A DNA stretch of 64,000 nt from Amphibalanus amphitrite (GCF_019059575.1 NW_024883046.1:79038-143037), one strand, 5' to 3'. Positions 1-10,635 are shown, counted from the stretch's first letter. The notes: generated by a model from the letters alone, not told the origin. Made by a program: numbers and translations.

Positions 1-56
1 ACAGGACCATCACTTACCCTTACTTGCTCACTCACTTAGTCACTCACTCATTCACG

Positions 57-99
57 CACTCACTCACTCACTCACTCACTCACTCACTCACTCACTCAC
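57..99. repeat. CACT tetranucleotide microsatellite
   Basis: A pure run of CACT units, with looser CACT/CATT copies on both sides from about 25 to 118. Seen directly. Confidence 0.9.
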
Positions 100-119
100 C
101 AATTCACCCACTCATTCAT

Positions 120-790
120 TCTTATATCCAGAGTCGTAAGAAACAGACGCTGAACATCATTACATGACTTGTCTATGTTATGTCGAACTCAACGGTTTCA
201 CAGCCTAAGTAGTCGCCTCCAACTATGTACAATAAGACAGAATCTGACAGGACCGGATGCGACCTGTCCCACCTCGCAGCCGAGGTCAAGTCATTCGTAA
301 TGTTGCTTCACACTGATGCAAAATATCAATAGTCACCAGTTACCGACATTTGGAAAGTCAAAAGATTCCGGTGGTATCGTATTACTAATAACTCTGTTTA
401 ATTTTGTAAATGGATAACACCTATTATTATGTTTTAATATCATCAAGCACCGAATAGGTATACATGAAACACAATACACTGCATCGACTCAGCTGAACAA
501 GATTCGGGTGACATGTTTGTTTGCTTTTTATCAGTGGATTTGATAGCTGCCCAATGCTCCGAGTCATCAAAGCGCTGGGAATAATGAACACAATTATTTA
601 TACAGTTGGTTGACCGCCTACTGTTGCTGTATCGGCTTTCAGGGACGCCTGTTACAGCGCTTGTTAGTTCGTTCACACTTTGTTGTCATTGCTTCTGGTG
701 CTCATGCAATAGCTAAAAACCAGCTCTTTGTTTTATTTTTTATTACATTGGTGTCATATAAGCCATAGAGACCCATTCCGCACCCTTATA
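120..790. other. no gene recognised
   Basis: AT-rich sequence with short unrelated open frames only. It probably belongs to the intron upstream of the membrane-protein exon that begins near 828. No repeat family from the rest of the window was recognised here. Confidence 0.4.
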
Positions 791-827
791 GCCTCCAGTT
801 TATGTGATGTGTTTCTTTGACTCTCAG

Positions 828-1325
828 TTCTGGTGGGACAAACCCAGCGAGCCGCTGCACATCGCGTTTTGGACGGTGACCGCGCTGGCCTTTTTACTGC
901 TGCTGGTGGTAGCAGTGTTCTGCTTCCTCTGGCAGAACAATAAACGGTAAATGAAAATCATTTGAATGAGTGATTGAACAATTTTTAGCCTTCCTAATGA
1001 GTTTAATTGTTTATTGCAACAATTAAAAGGGTGACATTTACTGTTGTTAGTCAAACGGAATGACTTACATTCTCGTAAAAATCGATCTTATTTCTACCCT
1101 TCCCGCTTACCTTCCAGCTCCGTTTCATTGCGTAACTCCATTGCCCTGCTGATTTATCGGCAATGTTTCAGAAAACACGAGCGTTTCTACGAGGAGACCT
1201 TCCTGGATGGGAACATGGGTGTGAAGGAGAACGCCCACTTTGCCTCGAGCATCAGCAAGCCGCCATCGCTGGCCACGGTTCAGGATAACGACATCAGCAC
1301 GGCTACGAACCAAACCGAACTGTGA
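828..1325 (+). CDS. C-terminal exons of a single-pass membrane protein (partial)
   Basis: Two coding exons are visible. Exon A (828-946) ends at a GTAAAT donor with two bases of a codon left over. Exon B (1172-1325) follows a TTTCAG acceptor, restores an Arg codon and ends in TGA. The joined tail reads FWWDKPSEPLHI, then a hydrophobic helix of about 23 residues (AFWTVTALAFLLLLVVAVFC...), then a basic stop-transfer patch (NNKRKHER) and a cytoplasmic tail of about 52 residues ending in TEL. The basic side after the helix predicts a type I protein with its C-terminus in the cytosol. The last residues (T-E-L) fit a class I PDZ ligand (S/T-x-hydrophobic). Earlier exons lie left of the window. An alternative acceptor at 797 would add about 10 residues. 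The layout resembles adhesion proteins such as neuroligin or gliotactin, but nothing in the visible part proves this. Confidence 0.7.
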
Positions 1326-1357
1326 TGTGAGCGGGCTGAAAGATCGATCGATGCTTG

Positions 1358-1385
1358 GATCTGAGATCTGAGATCTGAGATCTGA
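1358..1385. repeat. 7-bp tandem repeat in 3' UTR
   Basis: Four tandem copies of GATCTGA, just after the stop of the membrane-protein gene, followed by three spaced GCTAGCTGTG copies at about 1392-1437. Confidence 0.85.
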
Positions 1386-1698
1386 GAGGTCGCTAGCTGT
1401 GCTGGATTTTGCTAGCTGTGCGCTAGCTGTGCGTTTAGTTTGTAGGCAAGACACTGCTGGAACCGGTGCCGGTGCAGTGCTGGCTTGATTCTGTGCTTGA
1501 TCAACGCTGCCCTGTTGATTTTTTGCTTGGCAGGGCTAGGAAAGAAGCTGTTACAGATTGTTGTGCGTTGTAGGTTAGCGGTCCAAGATTTTGCTAACAG
1601 GTTATAGGGCCAGAGGCCAGAGCTGCTCCATTCATTAGAATTATGTATAGACAGGTGTAGGCATACTTCAGCGAGAAATGACCACGGTGTCATTTAAA

Positions 1699-1704
1699 AA
1701 TAAA
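1699..1704 (+). terminator. probable polyadenylation signal of the membrane-protein gene
   Basis: AATAAA lies 374 bases after the stop codon at 1323-1325 and is the first one downstream on this strand. Confidence 0.5.
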
Positions 1705-1720
1705 GCCATACGGTAGTACC

Positions 1721-2870
1721 CGCCAAACCGATTCCGTCCATTGCACGCACAACGTGGCATTGTTGTCATTATCATTATCATTTCCATTGTATATGTACCA
1801 TGCAGTGTTTTTATTTGCTAATTTCTACACAATAATGCTATAACGGTTCAAAGAATCGGTGGGCAAACATTTCATGTTAACTTTTAGCACGCTGCAAACT
1901 TGTTCGTGTTAGTCACAGCGTAAGGCTGAATCGAAGTTTTTTTTCAAGAGCATGCATGCAGCATGCATGGCATGCTGAACCGCCAGAGCATGTTAGGAAG
2001 AATTGACCAAAAAGTTAGCCTGCTCTAGATCGTACCAATTTCAGCCTGAGTAAATAATCAACAATCATGTCGTGGATATCGGGTATGCTTATTGTTCAAA
2101 AAACGAAGCTTGTTTTTATGTTACTAAGGCTGCATGCTGGCGAATGGGTTTCCATTTTGCATACATGTATGCAGATTGCAGATCGACCATGTGTATTGCT
2201 CAGCGCACTCTTTTGAGAGTCTTTGATACTCGGACCCTCTGATGAGAGATATCGAACCTGAATAGACCTGACGAACTTAGAATAGACCGAAACGCTGTAT
2301 TATTACGCGTCATGGTAGGGCGTTTTGTGCGGTGGTAGACGCTCTACGAGCCCTCCATGTTATTTGCGTTTGAACGCTATGTGGCATCGTTCACATGTCA
2401 TTTTTTTTATTATAGGATTTGATATTTGCTGCGTTTTGATAAAAGTGTTCGCATTCTGATAACTAATAAACACGGTAAAGACCATGCATTTTTTATTTGA
2501 AGCATAGCCCATAGGTAGGTATGTGCACTTGCTTTGTATTTCTTTGATGGCGATGAAGAGTAACATTGCCGCTTATAGTGACAACATTCTTCTTAGACAT
2601 AAACATGTTGGCGACTGATTTCATCACTTATTTCTTTCATTGGCCGAAGCTTTCCAGCATGTCTCTTTCCAACGGACCAGAGCTGCGGTATTGGCTAGTC
2701 AGGCACCATCCAAAGAGGGCAGGGTAGTCGCCAAGGTTCCGCAGGAGATGGCGGTGGGAACACTAGTGAGGCTGTGTAAAAGAGGAAAATGTGGATTATA
2801 CTCTCGAAGCAGGCCTAAATAGTTTTGTGGAGGCATCAAACGGACAAAAGAAACTCCATATTAAAGATCA
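1721..2870. other. intergenic, no gene recognised
   Basis: The region between the membrane-protein 3' end and the first Gly/Tyr gene. A compact palindromic patch of repeated GCATGC is at about 1951-1977. Short open frames here have no recognisable domain. Confidence 0.4.
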
Positions 2871-2876
2871 ATTTCG

Positions 2877-2882
2877 TTTATT
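2877..2882 (-). terminator. polyadenylation signal, Gly/Tyr gene copy 1
   Basis: On the minus strand this reads AATAAA inside the block CTCGCTCAATAAA, which is shared by copies 1, 2 and 3 (copy 4 has a close variant) at a similar distance from the stop. Confidence 0.75.
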
Positions 2883-2945
2883 GAGCGAGAGGTTGATGAC
2901 ACCATAGCAAGCACTTGTGAAAAGGAACATTTGGTGATATGACAT

Positions 2946-3558
2946 TTAGTGGTAGTACCCGGAGCGGTAACCATATCCGTAAGACCGGGGTGCGTATCCG
3001 TACGAGCGAGAGGCGTATCCGTAGCTACGGGGAGCGTATCCGTATCCGGTGTGTCCGTATCCGTAGCTGCGGGGAGTGTATCCGTATCCGTAGGAGTTGT
3101 AGCCCAGAGAGCGGCGGTGGCGGCCGTGGTAGCCGTAGCTACGGGGGGCGTAGCTGCCGTAGCTGCCGTAACCGCCGTAGCCGTATCCGGCACGACGGTA
3201 TCCACCGTAGTGGGCAGGGGCGGAGCGGTATCCGGAGTATCCGTATCCGTATCCGTGTCCGCTAGCAGAGACGACAGCCACCAGGGCAGCCAGACACAGC
3301 AGCTGTGGAGAAGAATACGCTGATCAGGAAAAATCGTGCACGTATCATTATTTGATTGAATGTGACAACAACAGCAAACTTTCAGTTATGCCGTTTTTCC
3401 CAAGAACTATAATGCCGTGTGTTATAGCAACTGCTTAAAGTAAACATATAAATAATTTACCGTTTTAGTTGAGTGGTATGAAAATGAAGCCGCAGCATGT
3501 TATGACGATCCGGATAAAAAAGAAATTGTAAAAAGCTTACCGCAAGCTTGGCGTTCAT
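2946..3558 (-). CDS. Gly/Tyr-rich secreted structural protein, copy 1
   Basis: Two exons on the minus strand: exon 1 at 3541-3558 encodes only MNAKLA and ends at a GTAAG donor; exon 2 at 2946-3302 starts after a CACAG acceptor with LLCLAALVAVVSA and runs to TAA. The product is 124 residues. Residues 1-19 are a signal peptide, with cleavage expected after VSA. The mature chain is built from Gly-Tyr pairs with four (A/T)PRSYGYG-type units at about residues 58, 82, 96 and 110. A basic RHRR site at 67-70 fits the proprotein-convertase consensus R-x-K/R-R. An intron splitting the signal peptide is typical of arthropod cuticle protein genes. Function is inferred as an extracellular, Tyr-cross-linkable matrix or cuticle component; the exact family is unknown. 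It differs from its sisters at T82 and the end RSGYYH. Its promoter is interrupted by an insertion (3616-3970), so expression may be impaired. Confidence 0.85.
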
Positions 3559-3615
3559 CTCTGCGGCTTGTAGTTCCTCCGACTGCTGGGAGAGTAGATC
3601 AGTGAGTGTGTGATA

Positions 3616-3970
3616 ATATATTCCTGCCCGGGGCCGGGATGATTCAATAAATGTCACCGAGGTTTTTTAGCGAAAACTCCGAGGGCCGTTAGGCCCGAGG
3701 TGCTTTTCGCTAAAAAAGCGAGGTGACATTTATTGAATTCCCGGCCTTAGGGCTGGAAGGTGTTTCCCATACCTGCCAAAAAGCTCACAACTATAATTGA
3801 TAGTGACGTCAGCAGCCGTGTGGTTCAACGCGTTTAACCACACCCCTTGAACCACACGGCTGGCAATATTAAAGCACTGCATTAAACTTTGAAAAGTGTG
3901 GTACAGTGCACGTGCCATTAAAATGCCTGGATGTCTCGATTTAATCATGCAATGTAGCAGGTATGGGAAA
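3616..3970. mobile_element. double foldback insertion in the copy 1 promoter
   Basis: Compared with copy 2, sequence 3616-3970 is extra: the flanks GTGTGTGATA and TCCACCCGCC are contiguous there. The insert has two parts. The first is a foldback (about 3621-3758) whose arms share AATAAATGTCACC and TTTTTTAGCGAAAA with their complements. The second has 14-bp inverted ends TTTCCCATACCTGC (3763-3776 and 3957-3970) and an inner palindrome around 3813-3862. No coding capacity and no clear target duplication. Confidence 0.8.
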
Positions 3971-3988
3971 TCCACCCGCCGTCCGACG

Positions 3989-4024
3989 CTTTTATACGCG
4001 GCCCGCCCGTATGTCCGACCTTGG
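3989..4024 (-). promoter_or_regulatory. displaced TATA box and FTZ-F1-type site, Gly/Tyr copy 1
   Basis: On the minus strand TATAAAAG (3989-3996) is preceded by CCAAGGTCG (4016-4024), a perfect match to the FTZ-F1/SF-1 consensus YCAAGGYCR. The block matches copies 2-4, but here it is separated from the 5' UTR by the 355-bp insertion. The TATA box therefore lies about 430 bp from the ATG instead of about 80. Confidence 0.75.
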
Positions 4025-4254
4025 CTTCCGCCTCACGGACAGGCTGCTCGGTTGAACGATGACGTGTTCCATTTGGTCAAGCTACATACACACACTTTTG
4101 GTGTGGTGCTATATACATTCGAGAAGCCAGATGAATTCAGATGATTTTGTTTCTTGATGCTTGTAATAAACTTAAAATTCGGAATTCGTACCAACTACTC
4201 TCAGTGCCTAGAATGCTCGTATGTTGTGTTTGTTGAACCGACGTGCGGTATGGT

Positions 4255-4457
4255 TTCGTGTGGTCGAACCTCTCTGACAGTGAGGGCGTTGCGAAGTTGC
4301 GACATCTGAGGGTCAGTGACCTGACCTGACCTGAAAATTCGGTTGGTGTCACAAGATCTGGCCTGGAGAAGTTTCAGCTCTATCCCGGTGTGTTATGAGC
4401 TATCGCGAAAAATATCCTATGGGGGCGGCATCCACCCGCACCCCCGGCCGGCGACGG
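4255..4457 (-). mobile_element. truncated TTAA element end (CCGTCGCCGG type)
   Basis: Read on the minus strand, this starts TTAACCGTCGCCGGC, has a short G/C-rich hairpin, TTTTTCGCGATAGC, and GGTCAGGTCAGGTCACTGACC. It aligns by eye with the start of the element at 31322. The distal part is missing. The TTAA is at 4458-4461. Confidence 0.65.
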
Positions 4458-4583
4458 TTAAAGCTGGCATTGCATTATATTGTATTGTATTGCTATATAT
4501 ACAAGGAAAGACATAATGACACGATATTACAATTCGACTTCGAGCCAAAATACCTATTGTGTTGCAGACGATAGGAAATTTAA

Positions 4584-5760
4584 CCCGCGCCCCACTGGGG
4601 GGGGGGGGGCTATTCATAGCCCCCCCCCCTCCCATTTTTCTGCAATGACTTCCCAACCACTTGACATATCGACGCCAAACTTTCAGTACCTTCGGCTGCA
4701 TCAATTTGACACCTTGTGTTAAAATTTTAACTTCGTAGCTACCATAGGTCGGCCGGAAATGACGTCAGAGTGACGTCATGTTCGGCCGATTTCGACGCAA
4801 AATATTGAACCACGACAATCGCTTCCAAGAGCTCAGTTTTTAAGCTAGATCCAATTTATTTACATGAAAGGACTCAGAATTGACTGCGCTATCAAACTGC
4901 TATCTCGGATTGTCAAATTTTGTTGATTTTGAAACTTTTATAATAATATTCCAAATTTATATTTTTATTTTTTTCATAAAGTTTTTAATTTTTCGGAAAA
5001 ACCGGAATATATGTGACAGAACGCTTGCTTATGACTAACTCTAGCAAGTTTTAGCTAAATATCTTCAAAAATGGCCAAGTTATACGCATTATTGCAAAAA
5101 TTTCACAATTAATAATTTTTCAAATCCATTTTTCAGTACGTTTTTGACATCGTACACCAAAATAAATAGCACCATCGTGTTCTGGAGCTCAAACTGCATC
5201 CAATAGACACCTTTTTTGTTGGAAACATTAAACTTCAAAATTTGACCATTTGTGAACTGAAAGTGACTTGACCTAAGCTAAATTCGACTCAAAATGACCT
5301 CGAATGACACAGACGACATCAAATTCGAAATATATGGCCTAACTTGACCATAAAACATGCGTCACGTGACCGACGCATGATATAATATTTCCGTGACCTG
5401 TGATGACCTGACCCTGACCTGAAAATCAAAGTACAAGTTTTGTACCCTCAAGGTATCTAGAGCATCTGTTCACGAGTGTGTACACCAAAAATGAGCCTGA
5501 TCTGACTTGTAAGACGGCGGTCAGAGCCCAAAATGTGAACAAGCCGAAATGCTAATAATTTTTACTTTGACCTGACCTGTGACGTCATCGGTGACCTCGA
5601 GGTAAATGAAATTAGGTTTCGCGCGACAGTGTTTCGAGGGCTATCAGACGCCGTTTGATTTTTTACGATCGGCCCAGTAGTTTCGGAGTTAGGAAGGGGG
5701 CTATGGAGAGGCCCCCCCCCCAGTAGGGCGTGTTATACGCAGACCCCAGTGGGGCGCGGG
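4584..5760 (+). mobile_element. TTAA element, CCCGCGCCCCACTGG subfamily
   Basis: 1177 bp flanked by TTAA (4580-4583 and 5761-5764). The left end CCCGCGCCCCACTGGGG is the complement of the right end CCCCAGTGGGGCGCGGG. The right side carries a second, inner copy of the repeat (CAGTAGGG) separated by CGTGTTATACGCAGA. Both ends hold a G-run/C-run hairpin around CTAT. The interior contains CRE-like TGACGTCA and repeated TGACCTGACCT. It is related to 35986-37123. No protein-coding capacity. Confidence 0.85.
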
Positions 5761-5764
5761 TTAA

Positions 5765-6040
5765 GGAGCTTTTAAAACGCCTATAAAGCACCATCAGTTA
5801 GTGTAATTTTGATATTGTGTTGATCTATGTGTGTAGACATTTTCAATAAAGGGAAGCGTAGCAAACCTGAACAAGACCGCTAGCATGGCCGAGAGCAGGC
5901 CAAAAGGACATCTGGGAGGACACGAGATTGTGAATATTTTGTTTTGAGAATAAAGAGGGCGGGAGTGAGACAATGAACGCCCAGTGGCACACAGCAGTGC
6001 TTTTCAGGCTTTGGACGCCGCTGAAGAAGAGACTAGCCCC
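5765..6040. other. no gene recognised
   Basis: Short unique-looking sequence between two mobile elements; nothing identified. Confidence 0.4.
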
Positions 6041-6259
6041 GTTTACATAGGGCTCATTGCCAGATGGTGGAATTCCGTTACCGAGATATTTATTCCACTG
6101 ACCACTAACAAGACATTTCGGGTACATTCCGCTAGTTCTGACGACCTATCCGGCCAGAAGGCCGGATAGGTCTAGCGGAATGTACCCGAAATGTCTCGTT
6201 AGTGGAAAAAATGTATCGGTATCGGAATTCCGCTATCTGGCAACGAGCCCTATGTAAAC
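6041..6259. mobile_element. 219-bp foldback element
   Basis: The left arm starts GTTTACATAGGGCTC and the right arm ends in its complement GAGCCCTATGTAAAC. The arms pair along most of the length, with the best inner match across CATTTCGGGTACATTCCGCT and its complement, and the centre at CCGGCCAGAAGGCCGG. Non-coding. Confidence 0.85.
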
Positions 6260-6880
6260 GCGGCTCCTGCGAGGCAGAGGACGCAGCAGGACGGAGCAGC
6301 GGCGCACAAACAGCCCCCGTAGCCCGTTACTGGCTTAGTGACTACGACGCGCTTCGGGGGGGAGCCGCTGCTCTAGTCTGATCTCTCAGCTGGCTATGGA
6401 CTCCTCACTCCTGAACCGCGCGTTATCCCAATTTTAAGCCCTAGAGCTCAATTTTGAGATATTTCAAGGTTCACGTGTAGGTACTGAATGAAAAGGAAAA
6501 CCATGAATGAGATGAATGAGTCAGTTAAGGGTGCTGTTCGGGGCATGCGACCAGAGATCTGCCGCACGGCAGTGGCAGAAGTGAGGCAGCGCACGGCTCC
6601 GTATCTGGAGTGTTTTGGTATAGCCCTACGGAAAATGTGTTGTACGGAAGGCACCGAGCATGAAACACTAACAAGAGTAGGCCACGCCACTAAATCACAC
6701 TGTGTAATCTATCGTTTGTGGGATTTCTGGGATTTCTAGGGTTTATGATTAGCAATATGTACGCAATTTAAATCCCTCCGTATTTTTCGGTAACTCCAAG
6801 TAACTTTATCACACAACTTTGTGTTACCATTTTCTCAACGCTGTGCTTTTATCGATGATATACGTTGAATGTTTCATCAT
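6260..6880. other. no gene recognised
   Basis: Mixed sequence between the foldback and the next TTAA element. No convincing exon or repeat was identified. Confidence 0.4.
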
Positions 6881-6884
6881 TTAA

Positions 6885-7890
6885 CCCGCGCACCGACGGG
6901 GGGGGCGGATATCCGCCCCCCCCCCTGAGGTTTTTCGCGAATAGCGGGAAAACCGCGGCGCGTAGCGCCGCGAAATTTGGTATGACTATTCCCTTATCAA
7001 TTTTACACATGGTGTGCAAGTTTGAACCTCCTACCTTTCAAGGTCAGGTCACCAGGTCACTTTGAATGACCCAACCTCAAGTCACTTTTTTGCAACTTTG
7101 TCACCGTGCCAGAGCTACAGTAGATGTCGGAGGCCTTTGAAAGTCGCAGGATGTTATTAGGTCATTAGTAGCTACAATTTGTATATCTCGGAATTTTGAT
7201 ATCGGTGACCTAAGGTCAGGTCAATTTCGCGACCTCCCCATTATAAGTCAATGGGGGAAAAATCAACTCCCTGTTTTTACCACTAAAACGGGTCGGAATG
7301 GCCCCATATACCATACATGACTTCATATACGATCAACCTTCACTACCTTGAGGTCTGTTTTGCTGTTGGGCAGCTGTGAGGTCATGTGACGTCATCAAAG
7401 GTCACCAAAGGTTTTTGGCCAATAACTCCGTACAGGAACAAGATACAGACGCGTGGATGGTCTCATTGTGTTCAGCTCGTCAAGACGCATCGAATGATAT
7501 ACATGATGACCTCGAGGTCACGTGACCTGAGGTCAACCTTTGACCTTGACCTTTCGAGGTCAACATATATATCATTCGATGCGGATTGACGAGAGGATCA
7601 CGATGATGCCCTTAGTTTGTTCCTAGCTTGACTAATTCGAAAGTTATTCGAGAAAAACTCTCTCCATATTTAGCGCCGCCATTTTGACTTTTTCGACCCC
7701 TGTGACGTCATCTTTGACCTGACCTGAAAATGACCTTAGTAAAAATTGTAGATCTTGACCGTGCGTATCCGATGCCGTTTACCGCTTGTCGCTATCTTGC
7801 TTCGTTCTCGAGATCTCTGGGGGGGGCGGTCATCCGCCCCCCCCCCCCCCGTCGGTACTAAGTTGGCGCAGACCCCCGTCGGTGCGCGGG
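6885..7890 (+). mobile_element. TTAA element, CCCGCGCACCGACGG subfamily, copy 1
   Basis: 1006 bp flanked by TTAA (6881-6884, 7891-7894). The ends are CCCGCGCACCGACGGGG and its complement. The right end has the repeat twice (CCCCCGTCGGT, offset by 27 bp). The left hairpin core is GGATATCC and the right core is GGTCATCC. The interior has many AGGTCA half-sites, including the perfect palindrome AGGTCACGTGACCT at 7515-7528, and TGACGTCA sites. It is near-identical to 53560-54567; inverted relatives are 41292-42290 and 32364-33371. Confidence 0.9.
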
Positions 7891-8465
7891 TTAACCCTTG
7901 CCCGTACAGGGGATCGAACAGACCCCCTCGGTTTTTCGCAAATAACTCGCGTAAAAAGCGGCCGATCGCGACGAAACTTTCAGTACCCTCAAGCTGATCA
8001 ATTTTACATCTATCCTGAAAATTTGATGACCCTGACCCCAATGACCTTTAACCTCTGACCTACTTTTCGAGACCATGTTTGGCCAGATCGCGATTCGGCG
8101 TATGTCGGCTCGCATTAGCCGCGCGTTGGCAATCATTTCATGGTCTCAAGCGTTCAAACATGTGATGTGATGTTAGTCCCACGCATTAGGGTGGGTGTCA
8201 AGGTCACCTGAAGGTCAGGTCAGGTCACTGACCTTTGATGACCTCAGTTAACTTTTTCGAGTTTTACATGCTTCTAGGCTAGTTTTTTAGCTGAGTTCGA
8301 ATTTAGCAACCATTTGAACATTTACGAAGTAGTTTTGGTGCATTCGTAACATGTTACGAAGCTTTCAGAGGCGGTTGACACGTATTACGATTATCCGGCA
8401 GGACCCCTACTGCTTGACCTGACCTGACCTTACCCGACCTGGCCTAAATGCATGACGACATCATA

Positions 8466-10635
8466 GGGTAGGGTGGGGTAATTTGAACATGTGGGGCAAT
8501 TTGAACATAGTGTGAATAACAGAAAATTACAGAAAATCCATAAGTGGCATGACAATAAGACCAATGAGAGAAATTATCGTAACTAAAAGGGCTATCATAT
8601 GAACGGGGTTTTAAGTTTCAGGGAATGAAGATGTTGACGCACAGTGTAAAACATCAATTTCGCAAATAAAAACACCTAACAACACGTCATTGCAACTTCA
8701 TTGCAGCGCAAAATCTTGCATTGCTAGCGCCTAATACGCAACGGCTTTTGTTGTATAATGACCTAATCAGCTCCGTCAATCCAAGAAATTTGCTTTTGAA
8801 CCCTGTTTTTTAAAATGGCAAAATAACTTTTAGCGTGGGGTAATTTGAACATAGTGTGAGAATTTGAATGAAGACAGGGATAGCTCCGAAAAAACAACGC
8901 TCCCAGTTTTTTTTTTTTGCCAATATTTTCGACCCAAGGCAGTAGCTGATAAGTGATGCCAGTTCTAGAAAATTTACGTCTAATATCCGTCTAATGTCCG
9001 GCATTTTTGTTGATTTTCCGTCCAAAAATGTTAAAGTAAACTATTTGTCCGAATATGTCCGAAAATTATGCAGCTATCAACACTCAAAACCGTCATTTAT
9101 ATTGCTTATCATGTAATTTTACCAGCCGAAAAGTGTTCATTATATTGAGATCTTAACAAGCTTTCCATTCGCCAATCAATGCTATGCACGATTACTTTAT
9201 AAAAAGCGCTGAAGTGTAGCAAGCCATCGTCCAATATTGTCCAGTCTGCTACCTTTGTCCAAACAATTCCGAATTGGACATTGGACAAAATCAGCACTCC
9301 AAATGTCCAGGTTTCGATTGGCACCACTTTAACAGATGTGGTACGGTTGGGAGAGTTGTTATCGAACAAAAATGATAGACGTTCTGTTAATTGAAGAGGG
9401 GCGAATTCTGTCAACTGACCGGTGTGCAGCGTGCAGATATTGATACTCTGCAACTGTTATTTTTGCTGTTGTGTAGATTTTTCAAGTGAAGGTATGTTTA
9501 GAATTGTTCTCCCTATTTGTTTATGGGTCAAACAACATCGGTGCTGGCGAGACTATCGTTTTTATGACAGGTAAAGGCAGTATGTTCAAATTACCCCACG
9601 GTTGGGCAATTTGAACACACCGTGACTTGGTGGAGAAGTGAGGCTATACTATTCAAGGTATGCTCGGCTCGTCCAAAAATGAGCGTTAGGCGGCATGGGC
9701 GGACATCGATAGCAGCGCCTCTATCGGTCACTAGGGAAAGCTGGGCTGTAGGCGACGAAATACCGGCTGGGTTGTCACACGTTGAATAGGTTAATAGCCA
9801 TCCGTCTTGTGAAAAAGTTGAACTTTTGCCTTTAATATTTCTACTGGCAATTTTAGAAGTGTCTTCTCATGGATTACAAAACCGTTTAGATTATTGTATT
9901 CACTTCAAGCCTTCCCTATTGTTCTTGATGATGCGGGAACTATTTCTAATTAGTGTTTCTAGCTTTGTAAAAGAACATATTGTGCAAACGATGAAAAAAG
10001 CATAAATGGAAGATTTTAAATGCAATCTTCTCTAACAATTAATGATAAATTCTCTACATATCAAGGAAAAGGTGCATGCTATTTGATAATTTAAAGTTCT
10101 TGGGGCCAGTTGTTTTCTTCTTTTCTTACGTCGCCCCAATGGCCGCGAATACACTTGTGATAACGCCTATCGGGCTTGCATGGTGAAAGCAAGTGACACT
10201 TGCGCTACTGAAGCAGTTTTTCTTCATCCAGGGTTCACACAGAAAAATATTGACACCGTTAGCGGTGTAATTGCACAGTACATATCTGAGCACTTGAGGA
10301 AAGTTGATTTAGTCCCTTCCCCGCTTAAATTACTCGCGCTTCTAAATGAACACCAGGAAGAAGGTAATAGAACACTGTTAGGAGGGTTGGGTGTTTTACT
10401 ACATGTAGCAAAACACCCAACCCTCCTAACAGTGTTCTATTACCTTCTTCCTGGTGTTCATTTAGAAGCGCGAGTAATTTAAGCGGGGAAGGGACTAAAT
10501 TAACTTTCCTCAAGTGCTCAGATATGTACTGTGCAATTACACCGCTAACGGTGTTAATATTTTTCTGTGTGTTGAACTGGAATTTGGTACAACGGAGAAG
10601 ACGTAAAAATATGTTCAAATTACCCCACACTACCC
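8466..10635. mobile_element. 2.2-kb TA-flanked DNA element with AATTTGAAC repeats
   Basis: Inverted ends GGGTAGGGTGGGG... and ...CCCCACACTACCC continue into GTAATTTGAACAT on both sides, about 25 bp with one mismatch. TA flanks both ends (8464-8465, 10636-10637). The unit GGGG(T/C)AATTTGAACA recurs inside (about 8502, 8836, 9580, 9606). The longest open frame (9109-9453, minus) shows no transposase motif, so it is probably non-autonomous. TA target sites are typical of Tc1/mariner-like elements, but this is inference. Confidence 0.8.
10237..10570. mobile_element. 334-bp near-perfect foldback element, copy 1
   Basis: Starts ACACAGAAAAATATT and ends in the complement. The two halves are complementary nearly throughout, with the centre near 10400 in ACATGTAGCAAAACACCC. 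Because of this symmetry both strands show the same open frame; it is not a gene. A same-length copy is at 43211-43544. This one sits inside the TA-flanked element, which sits inside a TTAA element. Confidence 0.92.

Noticed and set aside
2861..3323. Ser/Val- and Thr/Asp-rich frames overlapping Gly/Tyr copy 1 (and the same at copies 2-5)
   Set aside because: The repetitive TACGGA codons stay open in several frames; only the frame with signal peptide, splice sites and Gly-Tyr units is supported.
7386..7589. 66-67-codon frame MTSSKVTKGFWPITPYRNK, repeated at 41587, 54061 and 32558
   Set aside because: Its recurrence reflects copies of the CACCGACGG TTAA element; it spans the AGGTCA-rich region, and the older copy shows no sign of protein-level constraint.
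10180..10630. about 100-codon frames found on both strands (TVSGVIAQYISEHLRK...)
   Set aside because: The foldback is its own complement, so both strands read the same; no start context or domain.
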